From Reticulitermes speratus (lineage: Eukaryota > Arthropoda > Insecta > Blattodea > Rhinotermitidae): 64,000 nt of DNA. Shown piece after piece: positions 21,415 through 30,671 of the stretch. Both the position numbers and the translations under genes were made by a program. How positions within the stretch are numbered: the first letter of the stretch is position 1; the number at the start of each line of letters is the position of its first letter. The stretch lies in assembly GCA_021186555.1 (NCBI GenBank), contig JAJKFL010000007.1, positions 4,028,501-4,092,500 on the forward strand. The letters run 5' to 3'. A model generated the notes under the pieces. That model was not told the origin of the DNA. It did not search any database and worked only from the letters and a program-made list of their open reading frames with translations.

Positions 21415-22264
21415 CAGAACAAGTAGTCACTAATCCAAGTACAATTCGAACCCACAATCCGAATGTTCAAGTAATAACCGGCAGAACGCGTTTTTAGCTT
21501 TACGGCCAAGAGAATCAAATTCTTTTCTTAACAAAATATCGATACACTTAGAACTCCAAGTTTTGTTGAATTAGAAGAACTCGTATTTCTTTTTTCCTGT
21601 TTGACTCCAAAGGACAAAGCCTGTAAGTTACGGCCTACGGAGAACTTTACATGCACGTGACCTAATTGATAGTTTAGAGAACAATTTTAGTTACGCCGTA
21701 CCTCCTTTGAAGGGAGAAGAAAAGAGAGGTAGGTACTGCAGAAGAGTACTGCCCCATTCCTTTCTTACAGCCAGGCCAAATCCTTCCCCAAGCGGCACAT
21801 AATGGCAATATTAGCCTTTCACCCCCCACCTCCCAAGCATGGCGCACAGGGAAATAAAAAGCGCCAACCCTTCAAGATGAAGAGGTGAAAGAAGGGGATA
21901 GAAAGAAAATAGCACTCCACAGTTTCAGGCGACATTTCTTACGAGTTAATGTGTTCCTCGCGCTCCATGACCATCCCGAAACCTCGCATCGCAGGGACTT
22001 TTCAATACACATTTTATCGTTTGCGATATATACAGGAAAATAGTCTGTGTTACAACAGACAAATCACTGAGTGAGTAACGCAGTGGGCATGTCCTAGTTA
22101 ATAATGGGTGAAAAGAAGGCTGAACTAAAATTAAAATTCGGGTGCTCAAAACACGGGACGGACTCAAAGACGCTGGGCCAAGAGTTTCGGGAATTAGGTT
22201 AGGATAGCAACAATTGTTATACACTTATGTTACTTGTACCGCACATTTTTTATTATTCAGATCT
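21415..22264. other. Unassigned sequence
   Basis: No gene or repeat recognised. A tRNA-like GGTTCGAAT-type word in the 21440s (- strand) has no box A partner. Confidence 0.3.
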
Positions 22265-22342
22265 TAAATTAAGTTACAGACCAACTGATGCACACTAAAA
22301 CCACTTTTTATGTAGCTTTATTATTAAAATTGTTAAAATTAT

Positions 22343-22384
22343 ACCCCAACACGTGTTTCGATCCTAGAATCATCGTCAGGGGTT
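22343..22384 (-). ncRNA. Putative type I hammerhead ribozyme (left arm)
   Basis: On the - strand: ACCC, CUGACGA, U, GAUU-CUAG-GAUC, GAAAC, ACGU, GUU, GGGGU. The core is intact. Stem I is one pair shorter than in the right-arm copy, and stem II contains one G-U pair. Confidence 0.6.
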
Positions 22385-22677
22385 TTTTTGTTGAAAGCTA
22401 CAGTCACTTCATATACATGATTTTAAACTCCACCATAGTACTCTTCACCTTACAACAGGCAGTACACTTCGCTCCCCACAAAAACATATCACATGCCTTT
22501 AATACCACGATCCCACACGCCAGCACTTCCGCAATCTACTATCTACAGTACTTTTACAATTTTACAACTTTTAACGAGTCTTTTTACAAGATTTTAACTT
22601 ATAATATATAAGTTTTTAAAGTGCCGTTAGAATGTTTAAAATCATGTATATGAAGTGACTGTAGCTTTCAACAAAAA

Positions 22678-22719
22678 ACCCCCTGACGATGATCCTAGGA
22701 TCGAAACACGTGTTGGGGT
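22678..22719 (+). ncRNA. Putative type I hammerhead ribozyme (right arm)
   Basis: Reads ACCCC (22678-22682), CUGACGA (22683-22689), U, GAUC-CUAG-GAUC (22691-22702), GAAAC (22703-22707), ACGU, GUU (22712-22714), GGGGU (22715-22719). Stem I is five perfect pairs, stem II four perfect pairs with a tetraloop, stem III two pairs with a tetraloop. Cleavage is predicted after 22714. This is the clearest full fit in the window. Confidence 0.7.
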
Positions 22720-22844
22720 ATAATTTTAACAATTTTAATAATAAAGCTACATAAAAAGTGGTTTTAGTGTGCATCAGTTGGTCTGTAACTTAATTTAATA
22801 TGACGAAGATGCACGGTGTCAACAGTGTGAAATTTATTCAGATC

Positions 22845-22950
22845 TTATTCAGACAAATGTACACTGTTTTATGTTATTCAACACTTAATAAAATTTAATA
22901 AAAAGTTGTGTTGAATAACATAAAACAGTGTACATTTGTCAAAATAAGAT
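22845..22950. mobile_element. Short palindrome, end of a second element
   Basis: Inverted arms at 22845-22884 and 22907-22950 contain GACAAATGTACACTGTTTTA and its complement. The arm matches the outer end of the 61597-62044 palindrome (GACAAATGTACACAGTATTA), so it looks like two element ends joined with the ribozyme-bearing interior lost. It lies 46 bp from the 22265-22798 palindrome. Confidence 0.65.
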
Positions 22951-24284
22951 TTGAATTGTCATACACATAATGACCAGGCTGCTATTGTGTTTGCTTCAAC
23001 GGAGGAAGTAGTTACTATCAGTTTCTGGCAGATGTCGTTAGTAGCTAAACGGCTACATTGTATCATTCAAAAACACACGAACACAGTTTCACACCAATTA
23101 TTATTAAAGCTAGGTGTGTGTGTGTGTGTGTGTGTTTGTGTGTAAGTCTGCTTGGGATATTCTTAGGCTTATTAGAAATCTTGTCAGCATTCGGCAGGCT
23201 GAAAACTCACAGAGAACCCAACGTCCTCACTAGAAAGAGCAACCAGCTAATTGTTTTAGGGACAATTTTAATAGCGCCGTATTCTGGAAATCACACAAAA
23301 TGCATGAATACACTCCGTGAGCTAAATGCACAATTTCGTAAATGCTAGAAGGACTGGCCCATCTAATAACCACTGCGCTTTAAAAGTTCATGGAGTTGGA
23401 ATGTTCTCAGTTGGTAGAACGCAGCACAGTCGATATTACCATAAAGGAGAACTCTTAAACCACTGAATAAGTTTTGCATAATGGAGTAACATCAAAATGG
23501 TAAATTCTGCTGACTTTCTAGATATAAAATATACCGGTCAATAATGGAAAATGTGAATGCATATTCAAAATATAACAATTATGACTGTCCTTTCTCTTGT
23601 GTTAGTTGTACGATATTTTAATTTGTCACTGACGTTATGAATGTAAATAAGAGAATGAATGACAAAATAAGGAGAAATGCGAACAAATGACAGATCAGAA
23701 GAAATCAGTGATACACAGTGTAACGCCAAAGAAACGCTCAGACATTGAAGTCAAATGTGGGTTTTAAGACAGAGGAGAAACTTCAGGAAGCAGCAGCACA
23801 AATTAAATTTCTAGATCACTCCTGGGATTTAAACGATTTTTACCAAGAAATGAATAAACGTATAAGGAAAAGATTGTGAGTTCAAACGCGATAGTCAGGA
23901 AAACCGAAAAAAAAGGATAGCAAGCAGAGAAAGTGGAGAAAAGCGTACCACCAAAGACAGAAATTTATTACAAACATATTACAAGGAATAAGGATGAAGC
24001 AGAAAATGGATGTAAAGTCCAAATGCTGTATGATAGGAGCACACGTTATAATTCCAAAGAAAGTGCTCAAATCGGAACGCAAAGCCTAATTTCCCACTTC
24101 ATAAATGATCAGTTACACGATTTCACTAGATTTATTGTTATTTTTTATTTTACGTTCTGTAAATTACGTAAGTGCAGATTTGTCCGATATAACCTTGCAG
24201 TCAGGTTTGTAACTTTTAACTTAAACAAAAAAATTCCATTCACAATGTGTACATATTTTAAAGACAGGCTGTATCTCCACACCA
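22951..24284. other. Unassigned, with a (GT)n microsatellite and a 164-codon ORF
   Basis: The GT run is at about 23113-23143. The + strand frame 23933-24427 (164 codons) is lysine- and threonine-rich at its start and its last part runs into a SINE, so it is not a credible intact gene. I recognise no domain. Confidence 0.35.
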
Positions 24285-24500
24285 AGGAGCCGATAAAGCG
24301 ACTAAGCTACGGGCTGGATTGCCCGGGTTCGAACCCCAGTAGGGTCAGGAGATTGTCTCTTTTCCAAATTCCAGACCGGATTTGGAATATCGGGGTCCTT
24401 TCCCGGGATAAAGCGACAGGGGAGTGAAGTTAACCACTCACCTTCATCTAGTGCTGAGGTTAAGAATCAGTCGAGCTATACCTCTACTCCCCCAATATGC
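24285..24500 (+). mobile_element. SINE family F, diverged copy
   Basis: Head: AGCGACTAAGCTACGGGCTG, then box B GGGTTCGAACCCC. Body: CGGGGTCCTTTCCCGGGATA, TTAACCACTCACC, CATCTAGTGCTGAGGTTAA, GAGCTATACCTCTACTCCC. Order and blocks match 14801-15082 on the other strand. Confidence 0.8.
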
Positions 24501-24817
24501 GGTGGACATGGAAAAATACATTTTCTCTACATCACACCAGAAGCTACACAGATTACAATTGATGTTTCCTAAGACCAGACGGAACAGGCATCTGCAATGT
24601 ATGTTCCTGTATAATGTCTACGTTACAATAAGCACAAATATGGCTTCCATATTAATTTCCAATTACGTAATTTACATTTTCAGTTCCTTAACACACTTAT
24701 ATTTAGACCTACACTAGTTTTTCAACATCATCGCCATCTTCATCTTCTGCCGGTTAGAATTTGGCAGTCAAGGCCTGTTCGTGTGATGTCAGGGATGATA
24801 GTGATTTCATCATAATC
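24501..24817. other. Unassigned sequence
   Basis: Nothing recognised. Confidence 0.3.
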
Positions 24818-25235
24818 GTTTCGGTCAAATGCGCACCCAGATGTTTTCATTGGGGGGAACTGACTCTGAGGCTATAAATAATTTGTGTTCGATTTTAAAA
24901 ATTGTGTTCTAAAAATCGTGTCGTAAGTACAACATAACACTTTCTGCAACTTCATTTATATACATACAAACATAACTACATGTTCCATGACTCAATCACA
25001 GTGTTCTATCTTCTTGTTTTTTAAATTTTATTAATTTATTTTTCAAACTTCTAATGTACTAGTCATCAGCTGATTTCAGTGACTGATTTCGGCTGAAGAC
25101 TAAATCACGCAAAACTTTTGACATCATAATATCTACAAAATCTGTATTTTTTTAAATTTCGGTTTTGAGGGGGTTTAGGGGGAATGCAGCCCGGCAGCAG
25201 CCCCCCTCCCTTGGGTGCGCCCCTGGTTTCGGTCA
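24818..25235. mobile_element. hAT-type non-autonomous element, copy 1
   Basis: The element (about 24828-25225) is flanked by identical GTTTCGGTCA words at 24818-24827 and 25226-25235, consistent with an 8-bp hAT target duplication or a slightly longer match. The ends carry GCGCACCCA, inverted at the right as GGGTGCGCCCCTG. The first bases of the left end (expected CAGGGG) seem lost. The interior is about 80% similar by eye to 32980-33382, including ATGTTCCATGACTCAATCAC. No transposase. Confidence 0.8.
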
Positions 25236-26169
25236 TCCTACATCTCTCTATCCTCTCGGTCGGTAGCAGAATGCTAATTTTGCACGGTGGCTTCTTTCCA
25301 CTCTAACTAAATTACGCTTTCGAGTTTTTGTTGTATGCTTTAATTTCTTGAAATAAACTGCTTGAAATGAAACGAACGAAAGGGACAACAGACTGAATTT
25401 CCTGCTATCACAAACATGTCTGTAAGGTCAATATGAACTGTCATAGCCGGCATATCTGTGTGTGACGGCAGGCGGCGTGTTTGCAGTAACTTGGTAACGA
25501 CATCAAATTCGACTTCAGGGGATACACAATGCAGGAAGCTCAACATCGAGGTAGAACAAAGCGCCAACAGGCGACTGGAAGAAACACAAACAAAAGAGCA
25601 GCTACTCCCGCACGTTCAACTTGCAGCTTTATAATGAGGTAACAAATAAACACGTAACCCAGAGCACGTAGAGTGGACGGTGCAATACTGCGGGAACTCC
25701 GCAGCACAATCTGGAACCCGTATTACAAGGAGACTGCCTTTTATGGGGACAATTATCCGATCCACAGAATATACTCTAAACCAACGCGAAATCCATTTAC
25801 GTAAAATAGCAGTACTTCCTATTCTACCCTTAAGTAAACTAACTTTAGCAAATTGTGTCGAATGAAAGCAAAATATGGAAGCAATAAATGACAGTTAAAG
25901 GTATGTTCAGTCGGTACTGCAATGCCCACTTCAGCAGATAGAACTTTAGAGCGTACCTCTAACAACACAAAGCCTACATAACTTTGTGGCTAATTTTAGA
26001 GTACCTTTTTGTTACATAAACGACATGTCACGAAATTTGGTAGGTTTTCCCTAACATATCGCAAATCAAGAATACGAGAAAGAACAAAAGTTTGCTTTTT
26101 ATTCTTGTTACTCCAGAACAAATACTGTTATAACTTGCATAGTAAGTCTCAGGAGTCCTATGGAACAAA
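25236..26169. other. Unassigned sequence
   Basis: No gene recognised. Short frames only. Confidence 0.3.
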
Positions 26170-26377
26170 TATAGGGAGTTTTTTCCTGCTTGACCGATAA
26201 GCGCCGGCCCAATGCTCAGCCAGTGTTGCGTCCCACGCCGTGTGTCGGGGAGGTTTAACAGTCGATGACGGGAGCTAGACAAAATATCGCAATGATAACC
26301 TTTAGCAAGTCTAATACAAACTCACTAGAGCGTCAGGTCGGCGCTTATCGGTGAAGTAGGAAAATAAACACCCTATA
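26170..26377. mobile_element. MITE, 208 bp, about 42-bp TIRs
   Basis: The left end TATAGGGAGTTTTTTCCTGC continues into TGACCGATAAGCGCCGGCC. The right end is its inverted counterpart (GGTCGGCGCTTATCGGTGA, AGTAGGAAAATAAACACCC, TATA). TIRs of about 42 bp beginning TATAGGGxGTTT suggest a Tc1/mariner-type element at a TA site. The interior of about 125 bp is non-coding. Confidence 0.75.
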
Positions 26378-26802
26378 CATTACAGACCACCAACGTACAA
26401 CATATGGCTCGTTCATAGCTGTCAGAAACTGCTGCATTTACTTCATCGCGAATTCGTCCCGTCGGGAGAAAAAGTCTGCGACTGACATAAATAAACGTTA
26501 AACCAACACACAATACCTTCACAAGAGTGGAACCCGGCTCCAAGCAATGTGCCGCAGGGAAGACTTTCTAAGGTCGAAGTTTGAGGACGTCTTCAGTGAT
26601 TCTGCGCAGTCCAAGTTTTACGACATTGTCGGGAATTCAAGATAAAGGTTATGCATTATTTATCAACACGAATACAGCAAGAGGAAATTCATGTTTGGCT
26701 GTACCTAAGTAAACAGAACTTCAGAAAATGTATCCAGGGTAGGAGGGGGGGGGGGGTGAGGAATAGAAGTTGACGCTTTCCACTAAATCCAGCGATACCA
26801 GA
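26378..26802. other. Unassigned sequence
   Basis: A short guanine run near 26745-26757. No gene recognised. Confidence 0.3.
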
Positions 26803-26886
26803 GATATACGTACTCACGGATGAGAGATAACAGACATGCTTAATGATATACGCACTCACGGATGAGAGATAACAGAAATGCTTAAC
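26803..26886. repeat. 42-bp tandem duplication
   Basis: GATATACG.ACTCACGGATG through AACAGA.ATGCTTAA occurs twice in direct repeat with three differences. Confidence 0.8.
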
Positions 26887-26905
26887 AATCACTGTTCGCA
26901 AGATC

Positions 26906-26936
26906 TGAAGGAAGGAAGGAAGGAAGGAAGGAATGA
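26906..26936. repeat. (GGAA)n microsatellite
   Basis: GAAGGAAGGAAGGAAGGAAG followed by an imperfect continuation, at the 5' edge of a LINE remnant. Confidence 0.85.
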
Positions 26937-27090
26937 AGGAAGCCACTTGGAAAACTTAAGGATAAATGGAAAATAAATATTAAAATGGGTCTCAGGAAGT
27001 AGGATTCGGATCTGTGGAGTGGATTCACCTGACTCAGGATGGTGACCAGCTCTCGTGCTTGTAACCTAATTACGAACATTTGTGTTACAC
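26937..27090 (+). pseudogene. LINE ORF2 C-terminal remnant
   Basis: Reads KPLGKLKDKWKINIKMGLRK, then (frameshift) VGFGSVEWIHLTQDGDQLS and a stop. This fits the RPLGRPRRRWEDNIKMDLRE..WIHLAQDRDQWR tail of LINE ORF2. One frameshift and loss of the last conserved WRALV block. Only the extreme tail is present. Confidence 0.75.
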
Positions 27091-27376
27091 GAAATGCGGG
27101 GGAATTTCGTAACCAGCTGAGCAACTAGCATCTCACAGTGTAGCCTGCATTGCGCATTTAAGTACCAGGCTGACGACATTTCCTACTTTTTCAATTATAC
27201 AATTCGGAAAAAGGGTTTTGACAGACACGGAACGCACGCAATAATATGTGAATTTTAGTCTTTAGCGCCTCATCTCATAAGCAAGTCAATATTTGTCCCA
27301 GTAACACCTCGTACCCATTTGTCATCCCCATGCGTGACACATTCCTACAATTTCACCCTCACCATTTAATTTCGCC
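27091..27376. other. Unassigned sequence
   Basis: Nothing recognised. Confidence 0.3.
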
Positions 27377-27552
27377 GATCCCAGTGGCTGCGCGGTCTAA
27401 GGCGTAGGTCCGCGGCTTCGAATCCCGCTGGGAGCATGGATGTTTGTCTCTTGTGAATCTTGTGTGTTGTACAGGTATAGGCCTGTGCGACGGGCCGATC
27501 CCTCGTCCAGGGGAGTCCTACCTAGTGTGTATGTGTCACTGATGTGATCACG
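27377..27552 (+). mobile_element. SINE family A, head deleted, 3' truncated
   Basis: GCCGATCCCAGTGGCTGCG through GGTCCGCGG joins directly to CTTCGAATCCCGCTGGGAGC, so about 25 bp between box A and box B is lost. The body stops near TGTGATCACGTG. Confidence 0.85.
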
Positions 27553-27796
27553 TGCAACAATAATCCTCTACACCTACAATGAGTAGGAAGAAGGAGCTAG
27601 AAGCCATTTAAATTCATAAGCAGAAATCATAAAGCTTCTAATTATGGAGTCTTCAAGTCTCGTAGGTCAGTATGTTTTCTTAGCACTCTTCTGTCGAACG
27701 GCCTCAGTACTAAGGTTTTACGTCACTTCTGTGGGTTATTTAACGATGCTGTCCTACCGCAGACTGCACAGCGCCGGTTGACAAATTGGAGACGAT

Positions 27797-28072
27797 CTGG
27801 AACTACTAACTGCCTGACCAATGTACTATGCTGGAATGCTGGGACGGACTGAGACAGGCCACGACCTGGAACTACTAACTGCCTGACCAATGTACTATGC
27901 TGGAATGCTGGGACGGACTGAGACAGGCCACGACCTGGAACTACTAACTACCTGACCAATGTACTATGCTGGAATGCTGGGACGGACTGAGACAGGCCAC
28001 GACCTGGAACTGCTAACTACCTGACCAATGTACTATGCTGGAATGCTGGGACGGACTGAGACAGGCCATGGC
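27797..28072. repeat. 69-bp tandem array, four copies
   Basis: The unit starts CTGGAACTACTAACTGCCTG and contains TGCTGGAATGCTGGGACGGA and GAGACAGGCCACGA. The four copies differ at only a few positions, so the expansion is recent or homogenised. Confidence 0.95.
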
Positions 28073-28207
28073 CTCTCTCAGGACAGCTGACGATCCGACC
28101 GAAACAAGTTATCACTATTCCGCTTGCCATTACAGCCATAATCCAAATTCAAACCCAAATATCAAGTGCAATTTGGGATTTGCAAATTTTAGTCTTTAAG
28201 TCTTTAG

Positions 28208-28470
28208 ATGGGCCGATGCCAGTGGCCGCGCGGTCTAAGGCGTGGGTCTGCGGCCGCTCGCTTGCTAGGATTGCGGGTCCGAATCCCACCGGTGGCATAG
28301 ATATCTGTCTCTTGTGAGTGTTGTGTGTTGTCAGGTAGAGGTCCCTCCGTCGGGCTGATCACACGTTCAGAGGAGTCCTACCGAGTGCGGTGTGTCTAAC
28401 AGAGTGTGATTGTGAAGCCTCGAAAATGAGGCGGCCCTGACCCACTAAGTGCTGTTACGTCACTGGACAA
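28208..28470 (+). mobile_element. SINE family A
   Basis: Head GGCCGATGCCAGTGGCCGCG with GGTCTAAGGCG; box B mutated to GGGTCCGAATCCC; body to GTTACGTCACTGG and a short A run. It carries an extra TAACA in the TGTCTAACAGAGTGTGAT block, also present at 60318-60580, so the two belong to one subfamily. Confidence 0.9.
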
Positions 28471-28499
28471 AAAGGCTCTAGTTGAGAGATCAGAAGCCA

Positions 28500-28645
28500 T
28501 GCCACAGCTGATGGCTCAGGCGGTTAGTTGCCGACCTCTCACCAAGGCCTGGGTTCGATCTGAGCCAATCCATGCAGGATTTGTGGCGGACAAAATGGTT
28601 CCGGAAGAGGTTTCTCCACTAACACTTCGGTATTCCCCTTCAATA
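28500..28645 (+). mobile_element. SINE family D fragment
   Basis: Head ATGGCTCAGGCGGTTAGTTG, CCGACCTCTCACC, box B GGGTTCGATCTGAGCC. Body CATGCAGGATTTGTGG..AAAATGG, GTATTCCCC. It corresponds to the opening half of the - strand element at 40053-40344. Confidence 0.8.
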
Positions 28646-28751
28646 AGAAGTACTTGTATAATTGCACGTATTCTCCATAACCATACGCATCACCTGCCAT
28701 ATTCTTCTTCTTATTATTAAGCTCTACAACCCTGGATGGGTTTTGGCTTGC

Positions 28752-29045
28752 TTAAGTATTCCTTGCCAATTTTTCTGTCAAAACACTCTTTTTCCAATCC
28801 AGTACACCCACAATGTTCAGATCTCCACTTACACTGTCCCACCATCTCCTTTTAGGTCTTCCTTTTGGCCTCTTTAATAATGTTGGCATTCAGTTGGTTA
28901 TCTTCCTAGTTATTCGATGTTCTTCCATTCTTTGTGTAAGCCCGAACCATACAATTTTCTTCGCTCTTACATTCTTTATAAGCCCGAACCATCCAAGTCT
29001 CTTCGCTCTAATTTGTCGTAAAATACATCACCCACCATCGAATCT
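28752..29045 (-). pseudogene. LINE ORF2 C-terminal remnant
   Basis: The - strand reads QIRAKRLGWFGLIKNVRAKK, IVWFGLTQRMEEHRITRKIT, N, stop, MPTLLKRPKGRPKRRWWDSV, SGDLNIVGVLDWKKSVLTEK, LARNT, stop. RLGWFGH.QRM..KRPKGRPKRRWWD..DW is a LINE ORF2 tail. An internal direct duplication of about 45 bp (AGAGCGAAGA.. GGTTCGGGCTTA) sits in the HVQRM region. One in-frame TGA replaces a probable TGG. A 3' UTR-like tail runs to about 28690. Confidence 0.85.
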
Positions 29046-29756
29046 ATATAATCTCAGCAATGGATAGCGTCGTTTAACAAAAACATCGTATTTCTCTCTC
29101 AAGGGAAGACGCATTGTAAACTGAAAGGCAAGAGGCAATTCTGAAATTAAATCCCCTCTCAATTTAATAACATGTTATTATAGTTTTGTGTACGATTGTT
29201 ATATTTTGACATGACAGCTACTCTGTTTAATGGGCAACTACAAAGAGAAATAAACTGAATGAACAATGACATAATAATTAAAGCAAGTGGTATCGTGCGA
29301 CTCCGCTTTGTGTGTTCAAAACGCTATGATGAATGGAACAATATAGCACTGAAAACTGCAATCAATGTGTCACGAGGAACGAAATATTCGTCCTGGAGAT
29401 ATTCAGCGTTAAATGAGAATCGCAGACGTCACAAAAACAATATACGTTAAAGCACGTACTGGAAGTTCAACAATTGCGACCTATAAGCACGAACGAAACA
29501 GTTTTGCAAACAAACATCAGTACAGACGTAAGTTGTCAGCACTTCATATGCTGCCCTCGAATTTTTAGAGGTTTACTTAGCAGCTCTGTCAGTATTAGCG
29601 CAGTTGTATGCAGCGTCGATAGTAAATAAATGAACACGATTATGATTTACGTGTGTGTGTGTGTATCAGACTACGGCACATACAGCGATTTGCTAACACC
29701 AGTGCGAAGCATTTGTCTTACCCCACCAAAAAACAAAAATTTTCTTTCCCTTAAAA
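29046..29756. other. Unassigned sequence
   Basis: A short GT run near 29651. No gene recognised; a 63-codon frame at 29259-29450 has no domain. Confidence 0.3.
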
Positions 29757-30058
29757 AAAAGTAAAGCTATCCCTGTACAGGCCCTGAGGTTTCCAGTAGG
29801 CTGAGGCTCCTAGAATTTCTAGACAATCTGTACATGAAGGTCATAAAGTTGTCAGCCCTACGCACCGGCCGCCTTTACCACCCAGGAAATATTCCAGGTA
29901 CTCATTTCTGTTAGAGGCTGAGTCGACCCCAGGGCCACAGTGCGGCCGAAAGGATTATGTCAATGAAAAATTCCATTGATTCCATCGGGAATCAATCCCG
30001 CGACCTTCCGGCTTGTAGCGCAGTTCCTCAACGAACTGCGCCACTGCGTGACCCCTTC
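29757..30058 (-). mobile_element. SINE family C
   Basis: On the - strand: CACGCAGTGGCGCAGTTCGT, TGAGGAACTGCGCTACAAGC, a GGTCGCGGGATTGATTCCCG box-B region, AACAGAAATGAGTACC, GGAATATTTCCTGGG and a GGGATAGCTTTACTTT end. A box A-like GTGGCGCAGT and a box B-like word give a tRNA origin. Related copies: 32695-32825, 34830-35098, 38557-38863, 58455-58755. Confidence 0.85.
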
Positions 30059-30671
30059 CTGAAACATGCACAAAACTTGTTTGAAGTGTGTCATTTTTGT
30101 CCACTTTCAACCAAAAATATAAATGTTTCGACAACATTTAATAACACTTGCAATACCAGTTTCATTTTTTAAAAAATTCCTCCAGTAGTTCTCAAGACAT
30201 AGGAGGCAAACATGGGGAAGCTAAGAGCAGCATTTTTGCAACTCTTCGTTCCGAAAGCACCAAAACAATCCATTCTGAACACGTGTGTATTCAACTACAT
30301 TCGGCCTTTCCTTTTGACTCGCTCCATCACCCTCCAAGTGCAGGCTCAAGATTGTCACTGCCCTTCACGTCATTCTGAACCTGTAACACGAAGACCGGCC
30401 AAGCAGAATTTGCCATAAAACGCTGCTGTAAGTGAAATCCATGACAAGTTGAACCGAGTCGCAGAATGGCGTTTGTAAGATAGGCATGACAGTGGATGAA
30501 CCAAGGGGCTGTCTGCGAGTCACAATGGCTGACAGACTGGAGACAGCTGCCAGCAACACGGAGCAGTGCGAGCAAGTAGAAGACACGTGTTTCGTACACT
30601 GCTTAATGCCGTGTACAAGGCCGTGACGAAAGGGCCGGCTGTTTTAGTTTCTTAATCTTTGTAAAAATCAT
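30059..30671. other. Unassigned sequence
   Basis: Short overlapping frames on both strands (60-90 codons); no domain recognised. Confidence 0.3.

Larger units (their letters stand above)
22265..22798. mobile_element. Large palindrome with two hammerhead motifs
   Basis: Arms at 22265-22428 and 22634-22798 (about 164 bp each) are near-perfect inverted copies, starting TTAAGTTACAGACCAACTGA. The interior of 205 bp is non-coding and AT-rich. Each arm holds one ribozyme-like motif. Both read outward from the centre. Inverted terminal repeats with hammerheads are a known layout for Penelope-like elements; here nothing autonomous lies between the arms. Confidence 0.75.

Noticed and set aside
22265..22798. 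Simple Tc1/mariner MITE explanation for the palindrome
   Set aside because: The arms are far longer than usual TIRs, no TA or other target duplication is evident, and the conserved part is the ribozyme core, not the outer ends. Kept as a less likely alternative.
23933..24427. 164-codon ORF as a host gene
   Set aside because: The 3' part reads through a family F SINE and the 5' part has no recognisable domain.
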